Part shown: in pieces, positions 38,559 to 47,200 of the stretch
How the letters are laid out: the number at the start of each line of letters is the position of its first letter
Numbering within the stretch: the stretch's first letter is position 1
Origin: Sphingomonas sp. MA1305
GTDB lineage: Bacteria > Pseudomonadota > Alphaproteobacteria > Sphingomonadales > Sphingomonadaceae
Direction: 5' to 3'
DNA: 64,000 nt
NCBI RefSeq assembly: GCF_016107325.1
Contig: NZ_RCVT01000001.1
Span: forward strand, 1,054,001 to 1,118,000
The notes under the pieces: model-generated
The model's input: the letters and a program-made list of their open reading frames with translations, nothing else
The model's database searches: none
What the model was told of the DNA's origin: nothing
Program-made: the position numbers and the translations under genes

Positions 38559-40214
38559 ATGTCGAACCGCGAATCGATGCCCTATGACGTGGTGATCGTC
38601 GGCGCCGGCCCCGCCGGCCTGACCGCCGCGATCCGTTTCAAGCAGATCGCCGCCGAACAGGGTGCCGACCTCAGCGTCTGCGTGCTGGAGAAGGGCTCGG
38701 AGGTCGGGGCGCATATCCTGTCGGGTGCGGTGATCGACCCGCGCACGCTCGACGAGCTGCTGCCCGACTGGCGCGAGGACGGCTGCCCGCTCGCCGAGGT
38801 GCCGGTGACCGAGAATCTGCATTGGGTGCTGTCGGCGAAGAAGAAGACGGTGCTGCCGCACCTGTGGACGCCACCCTTCCTGCACAACAAGGGCACCTAT
38901 ACCGGCAGCCTCGGCAATCTCTGCCGCTGGCTGGGGGGCAAGGCGGAGGAGCTGGGTGTCGAGATCTTCCCCGGATTCGCCGCGGCGGAGGTGTTGTTCG
39001 ACGACCAGGGCCGGGTGATGGGCGTCGCCACCGGCGACATGGGCGTCGCCCGCGACGGCACGCACAAGCCGGACTATCAGCCCGGTCTCGAACTCCACGC
39101 CAAATACACCTTCTTCGCCGAAGGCTGCCGCGGCCATCTGACCAAGGAGGTGATCCGCACCTTCGACCTTGCGCGCGACAGCGACCCGCAGGTCTACGGC
39201 CTCGGCGTCAAGGAATTGTGGGACATCGATCCGGCGCTGCACCAGCCCGGCCGCGTCATCCACACCCAGGGCTGGCCGCTCGGCGACGACGCCAATGGCG
39301 GCGGCTGGATCTACCATCAGGCGAACGGCCAGGTCAGCCTCGGCTTCGTTACCTGGCTCAACTATTCCAACCCCTACACCTCCCCGTTCCAGGAGATGCA
39401 GAAGTGGAAGACGCATCCGGAGGTCGCGGCGCTGCTCAAGGGCGGCAAGCGCGTCTCCTACGGCGCGCGCGCGATCAGCGACGGCGGGCTGCAGTCGATC
39501 CCGAAGCTGGTCTTCCCCGGCGGCGCGCTGATCGGCGACAGCGCCGGCTTCCTCAACGTGCCGCGGATCAAGGGCACGCATACCGCGATGAAGAGCGGCA
39601 TGATGGCCGCCGAGGCCGCGGTCGACGCGATCCTGTCGCAGCGCCAGCACGACGAACTCGCCGCCTATCCGGAGGCGTTCGAGCAATCGTGGGTGAAGAA
39701 GGAGCTGTCGATCGTCCGCAACGTCGTGCCGCTGGTCAAGAAGTTCGGCGACTTCCTCGGCTCGGGCCTTGCCGGCGTGACGATGTGGCTGGAGCATTTC
39801 GGCATCCGCATGCCGTTCACCATGCGTCACCATCCCGATCACGAGACGCTGTGGCGCAAGGACATGGTCAAGCCGCCGGTCTATCCCAAGCCCGACGGCG
39901 TGCTGACCTTCGACCGGCTGTCGTCGGTGTTCCTGTCCAACACCAATCACGAGGAGGACCAGCCGGTCCATCTGACGCTGAAGGACCCGGACGTTCCGAT
40001 CAGCTACGACCTGCCGCTGTACGACGAACCGGCGCAACGCTATTGCCCGGCCGGTGTTTACGAGGTGGTGGGTGTCGAGGAGGGCGATCCGAAGTTCGTG
40101 ATCAACGCCCAGAATTGCGTCCACTGCAAGACCTGCGACATCAAGGACCCGACCCAGAACATCAACTGGGTTGTGCCGGAGGGCGGTGGAGGCCCCAATT
40201 ATCCCAACATGTAA
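38559..40214 (+). CDS. Electron-transfer flavoprotein-ubiquinone oxidoreductase
   Basis: Passes electrons from ETF (fatty-acid and amino-acid oxidation) to ubiquinone at the inner membrane. The 551-residue protein has the FAD motif YDVVIVGAGPAGLTAAIRFK, GDSAGFLNVPRIKGTHTAMK, and the 4Fe-4S ligands in YCPAGVYEV and INAQNCVHCKTCDIKDPTQN, ending GGGGPNYPNM as is usual. ATG 38559 sits seven bases after CGGGAG; ATG 38556 is equally in frame. Confidence 0.95.
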   Translation: MSNRESMPYDVVIVGAGPAGLTAAIRFKQIAAEQGADLSVCVLEKGSEVGAHILSGAVIDPRTLDELLPDWREDGCPLAEVPVTENLHWVLSAKKKTVLPHLWTPPFLHNKGTYTGSLGNLCRWLGGKAEELGVEIFPGFAAAEVLFDDQGRVMGVATGDMGVARDGTHKPDYQPGLELHAKYTFFAEGCRGHLTKEVIRTFDLARDSDPQVYGLGVKELWDIDPALHQPGRVIHTQGWPLGDDANGGGWIYHQANGQVSLGFVTWLNYSNPYTSPFQEMQKWKTHPEVAALLKGGKRVSYGARAISDGGLQSIPKLVFPGGALIGDSAGFLNVPRIKGTHTAMKSGMMAAEAAVDAILSQRQHDELAAYPEAFEQSWVKKELSIVRNVVPLVKKFGDFLGSGLAGVTMWLEHFGIRMPFTMRHHPDHETLWRKDMVKPPVYPKPDGVLTFDRLSSVFLSNTNHEEDQPVHLTLKDPDVPISYDLPLYDEPAQRYCPAGVYEVVGVEEGDPKFVINAQNCVHCKTCDIKDPTQNINWVVPEGGGGPNYPNM

Positions 40215-41808
40215 GCTCCTGTTGTTGACGTCGGTTGCGAGCATCGTCGCGCAGCCGGCCCTTGCCGATACCCGCGACGTCGGGCGTGGCCTGTCCGCCT
40301 ATATGACCGCGCGCGCCGCCGATGCGGGCGGGCGGGTCGATGTCGCCGCCGCCGGCTATGGCCAGGCGCTCGCGGCGGCGCCGGCGGACACCGGCATCGC
40401 GCTGCGCGCCTTTCGCGAGGCGCTGGCCGCCGGCGACCTGTCGCTCGCCAACCGCGCCGCCGCGACGTTGAAGGGCAGTGCGCAGGCGCCCGGCGACCTC
40501 GCCCTGCTGCCGCTCGCCGAAGCGGCGGCGCGCGGCGATACCGCAGCCGCCGCCACCGCGGTCGCGGGCCTCGACGGTACGCCGCTCGCCGTGCTGACCC
40601 CGTCGCTGCGCGGCTGGATCGCCTTTGCCGAGGGCAAGGACCCGGCGCCGGCCTTGGCCGCGGCAGCGGCGCTGAAGCAGCCGATCGCCGAACGCCTCGC
40701 CGCCGAAACGGGCGCGCTGTTGCAGATCGCGCGCGGCAAGACCGACGACGGTCTCGCCGCGGTGCAGGCGCTGCAGGCGACCGGCGCGCCGATCGACTTG
40801 CGCCTCGCCGCGGCGCAATTGCTGTTCGCCCGCGGCGAGGCGCAGCCGGCGCGTACCCTGATCGCCGGCGACGATCCGGTGCTCGCCGCCTTCCGCACCG
40901 GCATCGCCGCCAGGCCGACGCTCGGCTTCGGCGTGTCGCGTCTGCTCGCCCGCATCGCCGGCGACCTGGCCGGGCAGGGGGCGTCGCCGCTGACGACCTC
41001 GCTCGCCCGCACCGCGCTGATCGCCGATCCCGCCAACGACCGCGCGCGCCTGTTGCTCGCCAGCGCGCTCGCCGCCGACGGCGCGACCGATGCCGCGCTG
41101 GCGCAGCTTGCCGCCGTGCCGACGACCAGCCCCTTTGCGTCCTCCGCCGCCGCGGCGCGCGTCACCGCGCTCGCCGGTGCCGGTCGCGAGGCGGAGGCGC
41201 TGGCCCTCGCCAAGACCCAGGCCGAGCGACCGGAGTCCACCGACGGCGACTGGCAGCGCTACGGCGACCGGCTCGTCGCCGCGTCGCGCTATGCGGAGGC
41301 GGCACCCTGGTACCGTCGGGTGCTGGATGCCGGCGGCACCGGCGAGTGGACGCTGTGGCTGCAATATGGCGGCGCGCTCGATCAGGCCGGCGACTGGAAG
41401 CGGGCGCGGCCGGCGCTGGAACGCGCCGTCCAGCTCGGGCCGGCGGAACCGCTGGCGCTCAACTATCTTGGCTATGCCAAGGCGGCGCACAGCGAGGACG
41501 TGCCCACCGCGACGCGGATGCTCGAACGCGCGCATGCGCTCAAGCCCGACGACACGTCGATCACCGATTCGCTCGGCTGGGTCTATCATCTCGGCGGCCA
41601 GACCGCCCGCGGCCTGCCGCTGGTCGAGGCGGCGGCGATCGGCGAGCCCGACAATGCCGAGATCGGCGAACATCTCGGCGATCTCTTCTGGACGCTCGGC
41701 CGCCGCTACGAGGCGCGCTATGCCTGGCGCGCCGCGCAGGTCGTCGCCGACGCCGGCGACAGCCAGCGCCTCGCCGGCAAGATCGCCAATGGATTGCCGC
41801 GGCGATGA
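40186..41808 (+). CDS. Exported TPR-repeat protein
   Basis: About 540 residues. After a signal peptide (CKLLLLTSVASIVAQPALA) the protein is Ala-rich and helical throughout, with TPR-like pairs such as AAAGYGQALAAAPADTGIAL, WTLWLQYGGALDQAGDWKRA and LEQAVQLGPAEPLALNYLGY-type units near residues 400-460. The start is unclear: GTG 40186, which overlaps the preceding gene by 29 bases, or TTG codons at 40171, 40222 and 40225. The role is unknown. It is coupled to ispE by ATGA. Confidence 0.82.
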   Translation: MEAPIIPTCKLLLLTSVASIVAQPALADTRDVGRGLSAYMTARAADAGGRVDVAAAGYGQALAAAPADTGIALRAFREALAAGDLSLANRAAATLKGSAQAPGDLALLPLAEAAARGDTAAAATAVAGLDGTPLAVLTPSLRGWIAFAEGKDPAPALAAAAALKQPIAERLAAETGALLQIARGKTDDGLAAVQALQATGAPIDLRLAAAQLLFARGEAQPARTLIAGDDPVLAAFRTGIAARPTLGFGVSRLLARIAGDLAGQGASPLTTSLARTALIADPANDRARLLLASALAADGATDAALAQLAAVPTTSPFASSAAAARVTALAGAGREAEALALAKTQAERPESTDGDWQRYGDRLVAASRYAEAAPWYRRVLDAGGTGEWTLWLQYGGALDQAGDWKRARPALERAVQLGPAEPLALNYLGYAKAAHSEDVPTATRMLERAHALKPDDTSITDSLGWVYHLGGQTARGLPLVEAAAIGEPDNAEIGEHLGDLFWTLGRRYEARYAWRAAQVVADAGDSQRLAGKIANGLPRR

Positions 41809-42629
41809 TCGTCGAGCCCGCACCGGCGAAGATCAACCTCGCCCTCCACGTCCGCCGCCGACGCGCCGACGGCTATCACGAGCTCGAGACGCTGTTCGCC
41901 TTCGCCCGCGACGGCGACACGATCACCGTCGTGCCGGCGGCGGAGGACGATTTCATCATCACCGGACCGTTCGCGGCGGCTTTGCAGCCGGCGCCCGACA
42001 ATCTCGTGCTGCGGGCCCGCGATGCCTTCCGCGCGACCTTCGGCGGCGGAGCGGTGGCGATCACGCTCGACAAGCATCTGCCGATCGCCTCCGGCATCGG
42101 CGGCGGTTCGGCGGACGCGGCGGCAACGCTGCGCGCGCTCGCCCGGCTGGCGGAAACGGCGAGCGACGACCCGCGGCTGTTCGCCATCGCGGCGGCGCTC
42201 GGCGCCGACGTGCCCGCCTGTCTCGACGGGCGGACGACATTGGGTACCGGCCGGGGCGAGGCGCTGGTCGCGGTCGCCGGGCTCGCCGGCACGCCGCTGC
42301 TGCTGGTCAATCCCGGCGTCGCCGTATCGACCGCGGCGGTGTTCGCCCGTTGGGACGGCATTGACCGCGGACCGCTCGCGGTCGGCGCGGACCTGCTCGC
42401 CGCCGCCCACGCCGGCCGCAACGACCTGGAGCCGCCCGCCACCGCGCTCGCCCCCGTCATCGCGGAGGTGCGGGCGCTGCTCGACCGCGCCGAGGGCGGG
42501 ACGCTCGCCCGCATGTCCGGCTCGGGCGCCACCTGCTTCGCGCTGTTCGAGAGCGAGACGGCGCGGGACGCAGCGGCCGAAGCGGCCCGGGGGCGGGGCT
42601 GGTGGGCACTGGCGACCACGCTGGACTGA
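41805..42629 (+). CDS. ispE: 4-diphosphocytidyl-2-C-methyl-D-erythritol kinase
   Basis: GHMP kinase of the MEP isoprenoid pathway. The 274-residue protein has the N-terminal APAKINLALHVRRRRADGYH typical of IspE, the ATP loop PIASGIGGGSADAAATL (93-109), ALGADVPACL and the C-terminal MSGSGATCFALF. Its ATG overlaps the TPR gene stop (ATGA). Confidence 0.95.
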   Translation: MIVEPAPAKINLALHVRRRRADGYHELETLFAFARDGDTITVVPAAEDDFIITGPFAAALQPAPDNLVLRARDAFRATFGGGAVAITLDKHLPIASGIGGGSADAAATLRALARLAETASDDPRLFAIAAALGADVPACLDGRTTLGTGRGEALVAVAGLAGTPLLLVNPGVAVSTAAVFARWDGIDRGPLAVGADLLAAAHAGRNDLEPPATALAPVIAEVRALLDRAEGGTLARMSGSGATCFALFESETARDAAAEAARGRGWWALATTLD

Positions 42630-42679
42630 CCGCCGCACGGCATTGCGGAAAAAATCCTAGGTTCGCTCAGGAACATCCG

Positions 42680-42694
42680 GTTCCCCTCTTGTTC
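42680..42694 (+). promoter_or_regulatory. LexA (SOS) box upstream of recA
   Basis: GTTC-CCCTCTT-GTTC matches the alphaproteobacterial LexA operator GTTC-N7-GTTC exactly, 80 bases before the recA ATG. It is embedded in overlapping palindromes (GGAACATCCGGTTCC at 42670-42684; GTTCCACCGGAAC at 42691-42703). Confidence 0.8.
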
Positions 42695-42773
42695 CACCGG
42701 AACAAAAGATGTACATGGCTGTCAACCGCGTTGCCCCGCGCGCGCGCATCGCCTAAGCGAAGGGAACATCCTT

Positions 42774-43847
42774 ATGGCCGCCAATCTGAAAGTGATCGAC
42801 TCCGGTATGGCTACCGCAAACGCAGACCGTCAGAAGGCGCTCGACGCCGCCCTCGCGCAGATCGACCGCGCCTTCGGCAAGGGGTCGGCGATGAAGCTGG
42901 GCCAGAAGGAGGCGATGCAGGTCGAGGCGATCTCGACCGGCTCGCTGGGTCTCGACATCGCGCTTGGCGTCGGCGGCCTGCCGCGCGGCCGCGTCATCGA
43001 GGTCTATGGGCCGGAAAGCTCGGGCAAGACGACGCTCGCGCTGCACGTCATCGCCGAGGCGCAGAAGAACGGCGGCACCGCCGCCTTCGTCGACGCCGAA
43101 CATGCGCTCGACCCGGTCTATGCCAAGAAGCTCGGCGTCAACATCGACGAGCTGATCGTGTCGCAGCCGGATACCGGCGAACAGGCGCTCGAGATCACCG
43201 ATACCTTGGTGCGCTCCAACGCCATCGACGTGCTGGTCGTCGACTCGGTCGCGGCGCTGGTGCCCCGCGCGGAGATCGAAGGCGAGATGGGCGACAGCCA
43301 CGTCGGTCTGCAGGCGCGGCTGATGTCGCAGTCCTTGCGCAAGCTGACCGGTTCGATCAGCCGCTCGCGCTGCATGGTGATCTTCATCAACCAGCTGCGC
43401 ATGAAGATCGGCGTGATGTACGGCAATCCGGAGACGACGACGGGCGGCAACGCGCTGAAGTTCTATGCCTCCGTCCGCCTCGACATCCGTCGCACCGGCC
43501 AGATCAAGGACCGCGAGGACATCGTCGGCAACGCCACGCGCGTGAAGGTCGTGAAGAACAAGGTCGCCCCGCCGTTCAAGCAGGTCGAATTCGACATCAT
43601 GTACGGCGAAGGCATCTCGAAGATCGGCGAGATCCTCGACCTCGGCGTCAAGGCGGGTCTCGTCGAGAAGTCGGGCGCGTGGTTCAGCTACGACAGCACC
43701 CGCATCGGCCAGGGCCGCGAGAATGCGAAGAACTATCTGCGCGAACATCCCGAAATGGCCGACCGCCTCGAAAAGGCGATCCGTCAGCGCACCGACAAGG
43801 TCGCCGAGGAGATGATGACCGGTCCGGATGCCGACGACGATCTGTGA
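42774..43847 (+). CDS. recA: RecA recombinase
   Basis: Strand exchange and LexA cleavage co-factor. The 357-residue protein has Walker [13 protein letters not shown] (79-90), the MAW region [20 protein letters not shown], Walker [21 protein letters not shown] and the L2-loop [20 protein letters not shown], followed by the acidic tail DADDDL. Regulated by the SOS box upstream; followed by a strong terminator. Confidence 0.98.
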   Translation: MAANLKVIDSGMATANADRQKALDAALAQIDRAFGKGSAMKLGQKEAMQVEAISTGSLGLDIALGVGGLPRGRVIEVYGPESSGKTTLALHVIAEAQKNGGTAAFVDAEHALDPVYAKKLGVNIDELIVSQPDTGEQALEITDTLVRSNAIDVLVVDSVAALVPRAEIEGEMGDSHVGLQARLMSQSLRKLTGSISRSRCMVIFINQLRMKIGVMYGNPETTTGGNALKFYASVRLDIRRTGQIKDREDIVGNATRVKVVKNKVAPPFKQVEFDIMYGEGISKIGEILDLGVKAGLVEKSGAWFSYDSTRIGQGRENAKNYLREHPEMADRLEKAIRQRTDKVAEEMMTGPDADDDL

Positions 43848-43870
43848 TCCGACCAGCCGTGCGAAAGGAA

Positions 43871-43906
43871 AGGGGCTCTTCGGCGACGAAGGGCCTCTTT
43901 TCGTTT
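43871..43906 (+). terminator. Intrinsic terminator of recA
   Basis: AGGGGCTCTTCG (43871-43882) pairs with CGAAGGGCCTCT (43887-43898) over a four-base loop with two G-U pairs, followed by TTTTCGTTT. Confidence 0.88.
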
Positions 43907-43989
43907 GCAGCCGCCCCGCCTCCGACGGGCGGCTGGCAGAGCGATGACGGCAGGGTGCTTCGACGCCACTTTCGCGACGTTCCGGTGAG

Positions 43990-44207
43990 GCGTTTCGGTG
44001 CGACCTTCGAGACCTTCCGCGCGAGGGTGCTCTGGTACGACCTTCGAGATCTTCCGCGGGAGGGCGCTTCGGTGAGACCTTCGAGACTTTCCGCGAGGGG
44101 CGCCTCGGTGAGACCTTCGAGACTTTTCGTGAGAGGGCGCTTCGGTGCGACCTTTGAGACTTTTCGCGAGAGGACGCCTGGGTGCGACCTTTGAGACCTT
44201 CCAACGG
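43990..44207. repeat. Tandem array of six degenerate 36-37 bp repeats
   Basis: The anchor GGTGCGACCTTCGAGAC recurs with small changes at 43997, 44034, 44071, 44107, 44144 and 44181, giving spacings of 37, 37, 36, 37 and 37. Each unit continues with a TTCCGCGAGAGGGCGCTTC-like half. A more diverged copy precedes at about 43960. No unique spacers separate the copies, so it is a minisatellite-type array, not a CRISPR. Confidence 0.88.
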
Positions 44208-44319
44208 ACAGATCCTCCCCCCGGGCGACTGAGGCCTCCTCGCGAAAGGAGCGCGCCGGCATAGTCCTTCCGACAGTTGGCGGCGGAGGTTGGCAGCGCA
44301 GCGATCATTGGAGGACGGA

Positions 44320-45171
44320 ATGACGGCGAGCGGCGACTGGACGGGGCGGGTCGGAGACATATGGGCGGAGGAGTGGCGGCGCACCGACCGGTCCTTCGCC
44401 GATCTGGCGCCGCGGCTCGATGCAGCGATCCTCGCCGCCGCGCCGCCGGGCGCGTTCGCGGCGCTCGATCTCGGCTGCGGTGCCGGCGCCACTACCGCGG
44501 CGCTTGCGACGGCGCGCCCGGACGCGGCGATCACCGCCGTCGACCTGTCCCGGCCTCTGCTCGCCGTCGCGCGTCAGCGATGCGCCGCGCTGCCCCATGT
44601 CCACTTCCACCACGGCGACGCCCTGTCGGCGGCGGAAGCGGCCGCGCCGCTCGATCTCGTCCTGTCCCGCCATGGCGTCATGTTCTTCGCCGATCCCACG
44701 GCGGCCTTCGCCCGCCTGGATCGGGCGATGGCGCCCGGCGGCGCCTTGGTGTTCAGCTGCTTCGCGGCCCAGGCGGACAATCCCTGGTCGCTGCTTGTCG
44801 GTCCGCCGGACGCCCCACCCGGCCCCTTTGCCCCCGGCCCCTTTGCCCCCGGCCCCTTTGCCCCCGGCCCCTTTGCCTTTGCCGAACCCGATCGGGTGGC
44901 GGCATGGCTGGCCGCGGCCGGCTGGCAGGCGGCGCAGCCGGTCAAGATCGGTTTCGCCTATCGCGTCGGCGAAGGCGACGATCCGGTCGCCGATGCCATC
45001 GCCTTCCTCGGCCGCATAGGCCCTGCGGCGCGCCTGATGCGCGATGCCGCCGCCGCCGATCGCGCGGCGATGCTGGCGCGACTGCGCGATCGCTTGGCGG
45101 CGCAACGAAATGGGTCCACGATCGATTTTCCCGCTGCGGCCTGGATCTGGTCCGCGCGGGCAAGGGGGTAA
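44320..45171 (+). CDS. SAM-dependent methyltransferase with an internal GPFAP repeat
   Basis: 283 residues of class I methyltransferase: AALDLGCGAGATTAALATAR (SAM motif I), AITAVDLSRPLLAVA, and SRHGVMFFADPTAAFARLDR. Between the core and the C-terminal part, about residues 166-188, the pentapeptide GPFAP is repeated four times, encoded by 15-bp units. Start ATG 44320 has GGAGGA six bases upstream. Substrate unknown. Confidence 0.85.
   Translation: MTASGDWTGRVGDIWAEEWRRTDRSFADLAPRLDAAILAAAPPGAFAALDLGCGAGATTAALATARPDAAITAVDLSRPLLAVARQRCAALPHVHFHHGDALSAAEAAAPLDLVLSRHGVMFFADPTAAFARLDRAMAPGGALVFSCFAAQADNPWSLLVGPPDAPPGPFAPGPFAPGPFAPGPFAFAEPDRVAAWLAAAGWQAAQPVKIGFAYRVGEGDDPVADAIAFLGRIGPAARLMRDAAAADRAAMLARLRDRLAAQRNGSTIDFPAAAWIWSARARG
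44821..44877. repeat. 15-bp tandem repeat inside the methyltransferase gene
   Basis: Four consecutive copies of GGCCCCTTTGCCCCC, the last partial. The DNA identity between units is essentially perfect, a sign of recent slippage. The 15-bp period keeps the frame and adds GPFAP each time. Confidence 0.9.
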
Positions 45172-45176
45172 GCACG

Positions 45177-45812
45177 ATGATCATCGTCCATCATCTCGAG
45201 AACAGCCGGTCGCAGCGGGTGCTGTGGATGCTGGAGGAACTGGGCCTGCCCTATCAGGTCAAGCGCTACGAGCGGAACAAGCAGACGATGCTCGCCCCGC
45301 CGGAGCTGAAGCGCATCCACCCGCTCGGCAAGTCGCCGGTGATCGAGGATCTCGATGCCGATGGCGGCCGGGTGATCGCGGAGACCGGCGCGATCGTCGA
45401 ATATCTGGTCGAGAAGGCGGATGGTCGCCTGGGGCCGCCGGCGCACCGCGACTCGGCGCTCCGCTACCGCTTCTGGCTCCATTATGCCGAGGGCTCGCTG
45501 ATGCCGCCGCTGCTGGTCAAGCTGGTGCTCGGCCGCGTGCCGCTGTTCGGCAAGGCGGCGCAAAAGCGCATCCAGCCGATGATCGACGTGCACCTCGATT
45601 ATGTCGAATCGGAACTGGCGCAGCGAACCTGGTTCGCCGGCGACGCGCTGACCGCGGCGGACGTGATGATGAGCTTCCCGCTCGAGGCGGCGCGCAGCCG
45701 GGCCGGGCTCGACGCGTCACGCCCGCACACGATCGCCTGGCTCGACACGATCCACGCCCGCCCCGCCTATCAGGCGGCGCTGGCGCAGGGTGGGCCCTAT
45801 GCCTATGCCTGA
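45177..45812 (+). CDS. Glutathione S-transferase
   Basis: 211 residues with the thioredoxin-like N-domain (IVHHLENSRSQRVLWMLEEL, SPVIEDLDADGGRVIAETGA giving the cis-Pro and the glutathione-binding ETG) and an all-helical C-domain (WFAGDALTAADVMMSFPLEA, the N-capping-box region). The Ser/Arg pair SRSQR near residue 10 is in the catalytic position. It starts five bases after the methyltransferase stop; its end overlaps the convergent transporter gene by ten bases. Confidence 0.92.
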   Translation: MIIVHHLENSRSQRVLWMLEELGLPYQVKRYERNKQTMLAPPELKRIHPLGKSPVIEDLDADGGRVIAETGAIVEYLVEKADGRLGPPAHRDSALRYRFWLHYAEGSLMPPLLVKLVLGRVPLFGKAAQKRIQPMIDVHLDYVESELAQRTWFAGDALTAADVMMSFPLEAARSRAGLDASRPHTIAWLDTIHARPAYQAALAQGGPYAYA

Positions 45813-47125
45813 CGGAGGCTGTCCGGCGCCTGCGGCGCCGGGCCGCCCGACGGGGCATGCGGCGGCTCGATCGCGACCGGCTCGCGCGGGTCGAAGCCGC
45901 CCTCCCATTTCGCCACCACCGCGCTCGCCACCGCATTGCCGACGACGTTGGTCGCGGTGCGGCCCATGTCGAGGAAATGGTCGACCGCCAGGATCAGCAG
46001 CAGCCCCGCTTCCGGAATGTCGAACACCGGCAGCACCGCGGCGATCACCACCAGGCTGGCGCGCGGCACGCCGGCGATGCCCTTGGACGAGATCATCAGG
46101 AACAGCAGCATGGCGATCTGCGTGCCGAGTGGAATGGCGATGCCATAGGCCTGGGCGATGAACAGCGACGCAAAGGTCATGTAGATCATCGAGCCGTCGA
46201 GGTTGAACGAATAGCCGAGCGGCAGCACGAAGCTGGCGATGCGCGGCGGCACCCCGAACCGGTCGAGCGCCTCCAGCATTCGCGGATAGGCGGCTTCCGA
46301 CGAGGCGGTGGTGAAGGCGACCAGCAACGGCTCACGGATGTAGCGGACCAGGGTTGTGATCCGCCCGCCGATCACCAGGAAGCCGAGGCCGAGCAGCACC
46401 GCCCACAGCACGAGGAGCGCGAGGTAGAAACTGCCCATGAAATAGGCGAGCTGTCCGATCACCCCGGCGCCGCGCTCGGCGAGCGTCGCGGTGACGGCGC
46501 AGAACACCGCGAACGGCGCGACGCGCATGACATAGTCGGTGATCTGCAGCATCACCGCGACCAGTCCGTCGACCGCGCGGATCAGCGGCTGGCCCTTCTC
46601 GCCGACCGCGGTGATCGCGACGCCGACGAAGATCGAGAAGACGACGATCTGCAGGATCTCGTTGGTCGCCATCGCTTCGATCATCGAGGCGGGGACGATA
46701 TGGGTGATGAACTTATCGAGACTGAACGCCGCCGTCGCCACGCCGGCATCGGCGGTGACCGGCGGCAGCGGCAGGTTGATGCCGACGCCCGGGCGCAGCA
46801 GATTGACCAGCACCAGGCCGAGGCTCAGCGAGACCAGGCTCGCGCCGATGAACCAGCCGATCGCCCGCGCGCCGACCCGCCCCAGGGCGGCGGTGTCGCC
46901 CATTTGCGCAATGCCGGAGACGAGGGTGGCGAAGACCAGCGGCGCGATGATCATCTTGATCAGCCGCAGGAAGACGCTGGTGCCGATGGTGAAATAGCCG
47001 GCGATGCTCTTCAGCCGCGCCGCGGCGGCCGGCGTGCCGTCGTCGAGCAGCCCGTTGAGGACCAGGCCGACGACGATGCCCAGCACCAGGCCGATCAGGA
47101 TATAGAAGGTCAGCCGCTTGGCCAT
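45803..47125 (-). CDS. Dicarboxylate/amino-acid:cation symporter (DAACS)
   Basis: A 440-residue inner-membrane carrier of the glutamate/C4-dicarboxylate family. It has eight membrane segments and two hairpin loops; the substrate and sodium sites are visible in AFTTASSEAAYPRMLEALDR and GYSFNLDGSMIYMTFASLFI, then SSKGIAGVPRASLVV. DctA-like and GltP-like functions cannot be separated by eye. ATG 47125 begins MAKRLTFYILIGLVLGIVVG; the frame continues upstream without homology. Confidence 0.92.
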   Translation of the reverse strand: MAKRLTFYILIGLVLGIVVGLVLNGLLDDGTPAAAARLKSIAGYFTIGTSVFLRLIKMIIAPLVFATLVSGIAQMGDTAALGRVGARAIGWFIGASLVSLSLGLVLVNLLRPGVGINLPLPPVTADAGVATAAFSLDKFITHIVPASMIEAMATNEILQIVVFSIFVGVAITAVGEKGQPLIRAVDGLVAVMLQITDYVMRVAPFAVFCAVTATLAERGAGVIGQLAYFMGSFYLALLVLWAVLLGLGFLVIGGRITTLVRYIREPLLVAFTTASSEAAYPRMLEALDRFGVPPRIASFVLPLGYSFNLDGSMIYMTFASLFIAQAYGIAIPLGTQIAMLLFLMISSKGIAGVPRASLVVIAAVLPVFDIPEAGLLLILAVDHFLDMGRTATNVVGNAVASAVVAKWEGGFDPREPVAIEPPHAPSGGPAPQAPDSLRQA

Positions 47126-47200
47126 TCGATGCTCCCCGGTAACGGCGCGACAGAGAGGGGATTGCGGCGCGCGGGTCAAGCGCCCTATCGCTTTGGCAAC

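Larger units (their letters stand above)
43848..44319. other. 472-base gap after recA: terminator, then tandem repeats, no gene
   Basis: It holds the recA terminator (43871-43906), a tandem array of 36-37 bp units (43990-44207) and the promoter/leader of the methyltransferase gene. Open frames across the array exist on both strands, but since the period is not a multiple of three, successive units are read in different frames and coding is unlikely. Confidence 0.7.

Noticed and set aside
43990-44207. CRISPR array
   Set aside because: Copies are contiguous with no unique spacers, are degenerate, and no cas genes are present.
43784-44308. A 174-codon minus-strand ORF, with similar plus-strand frames, through the tandem repeats
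   Set aside because: The 36-37 bp period makes the frame rotate between units and the composition is Arg/Ser/Lys low complexity; no ribosome-binding site is evident.
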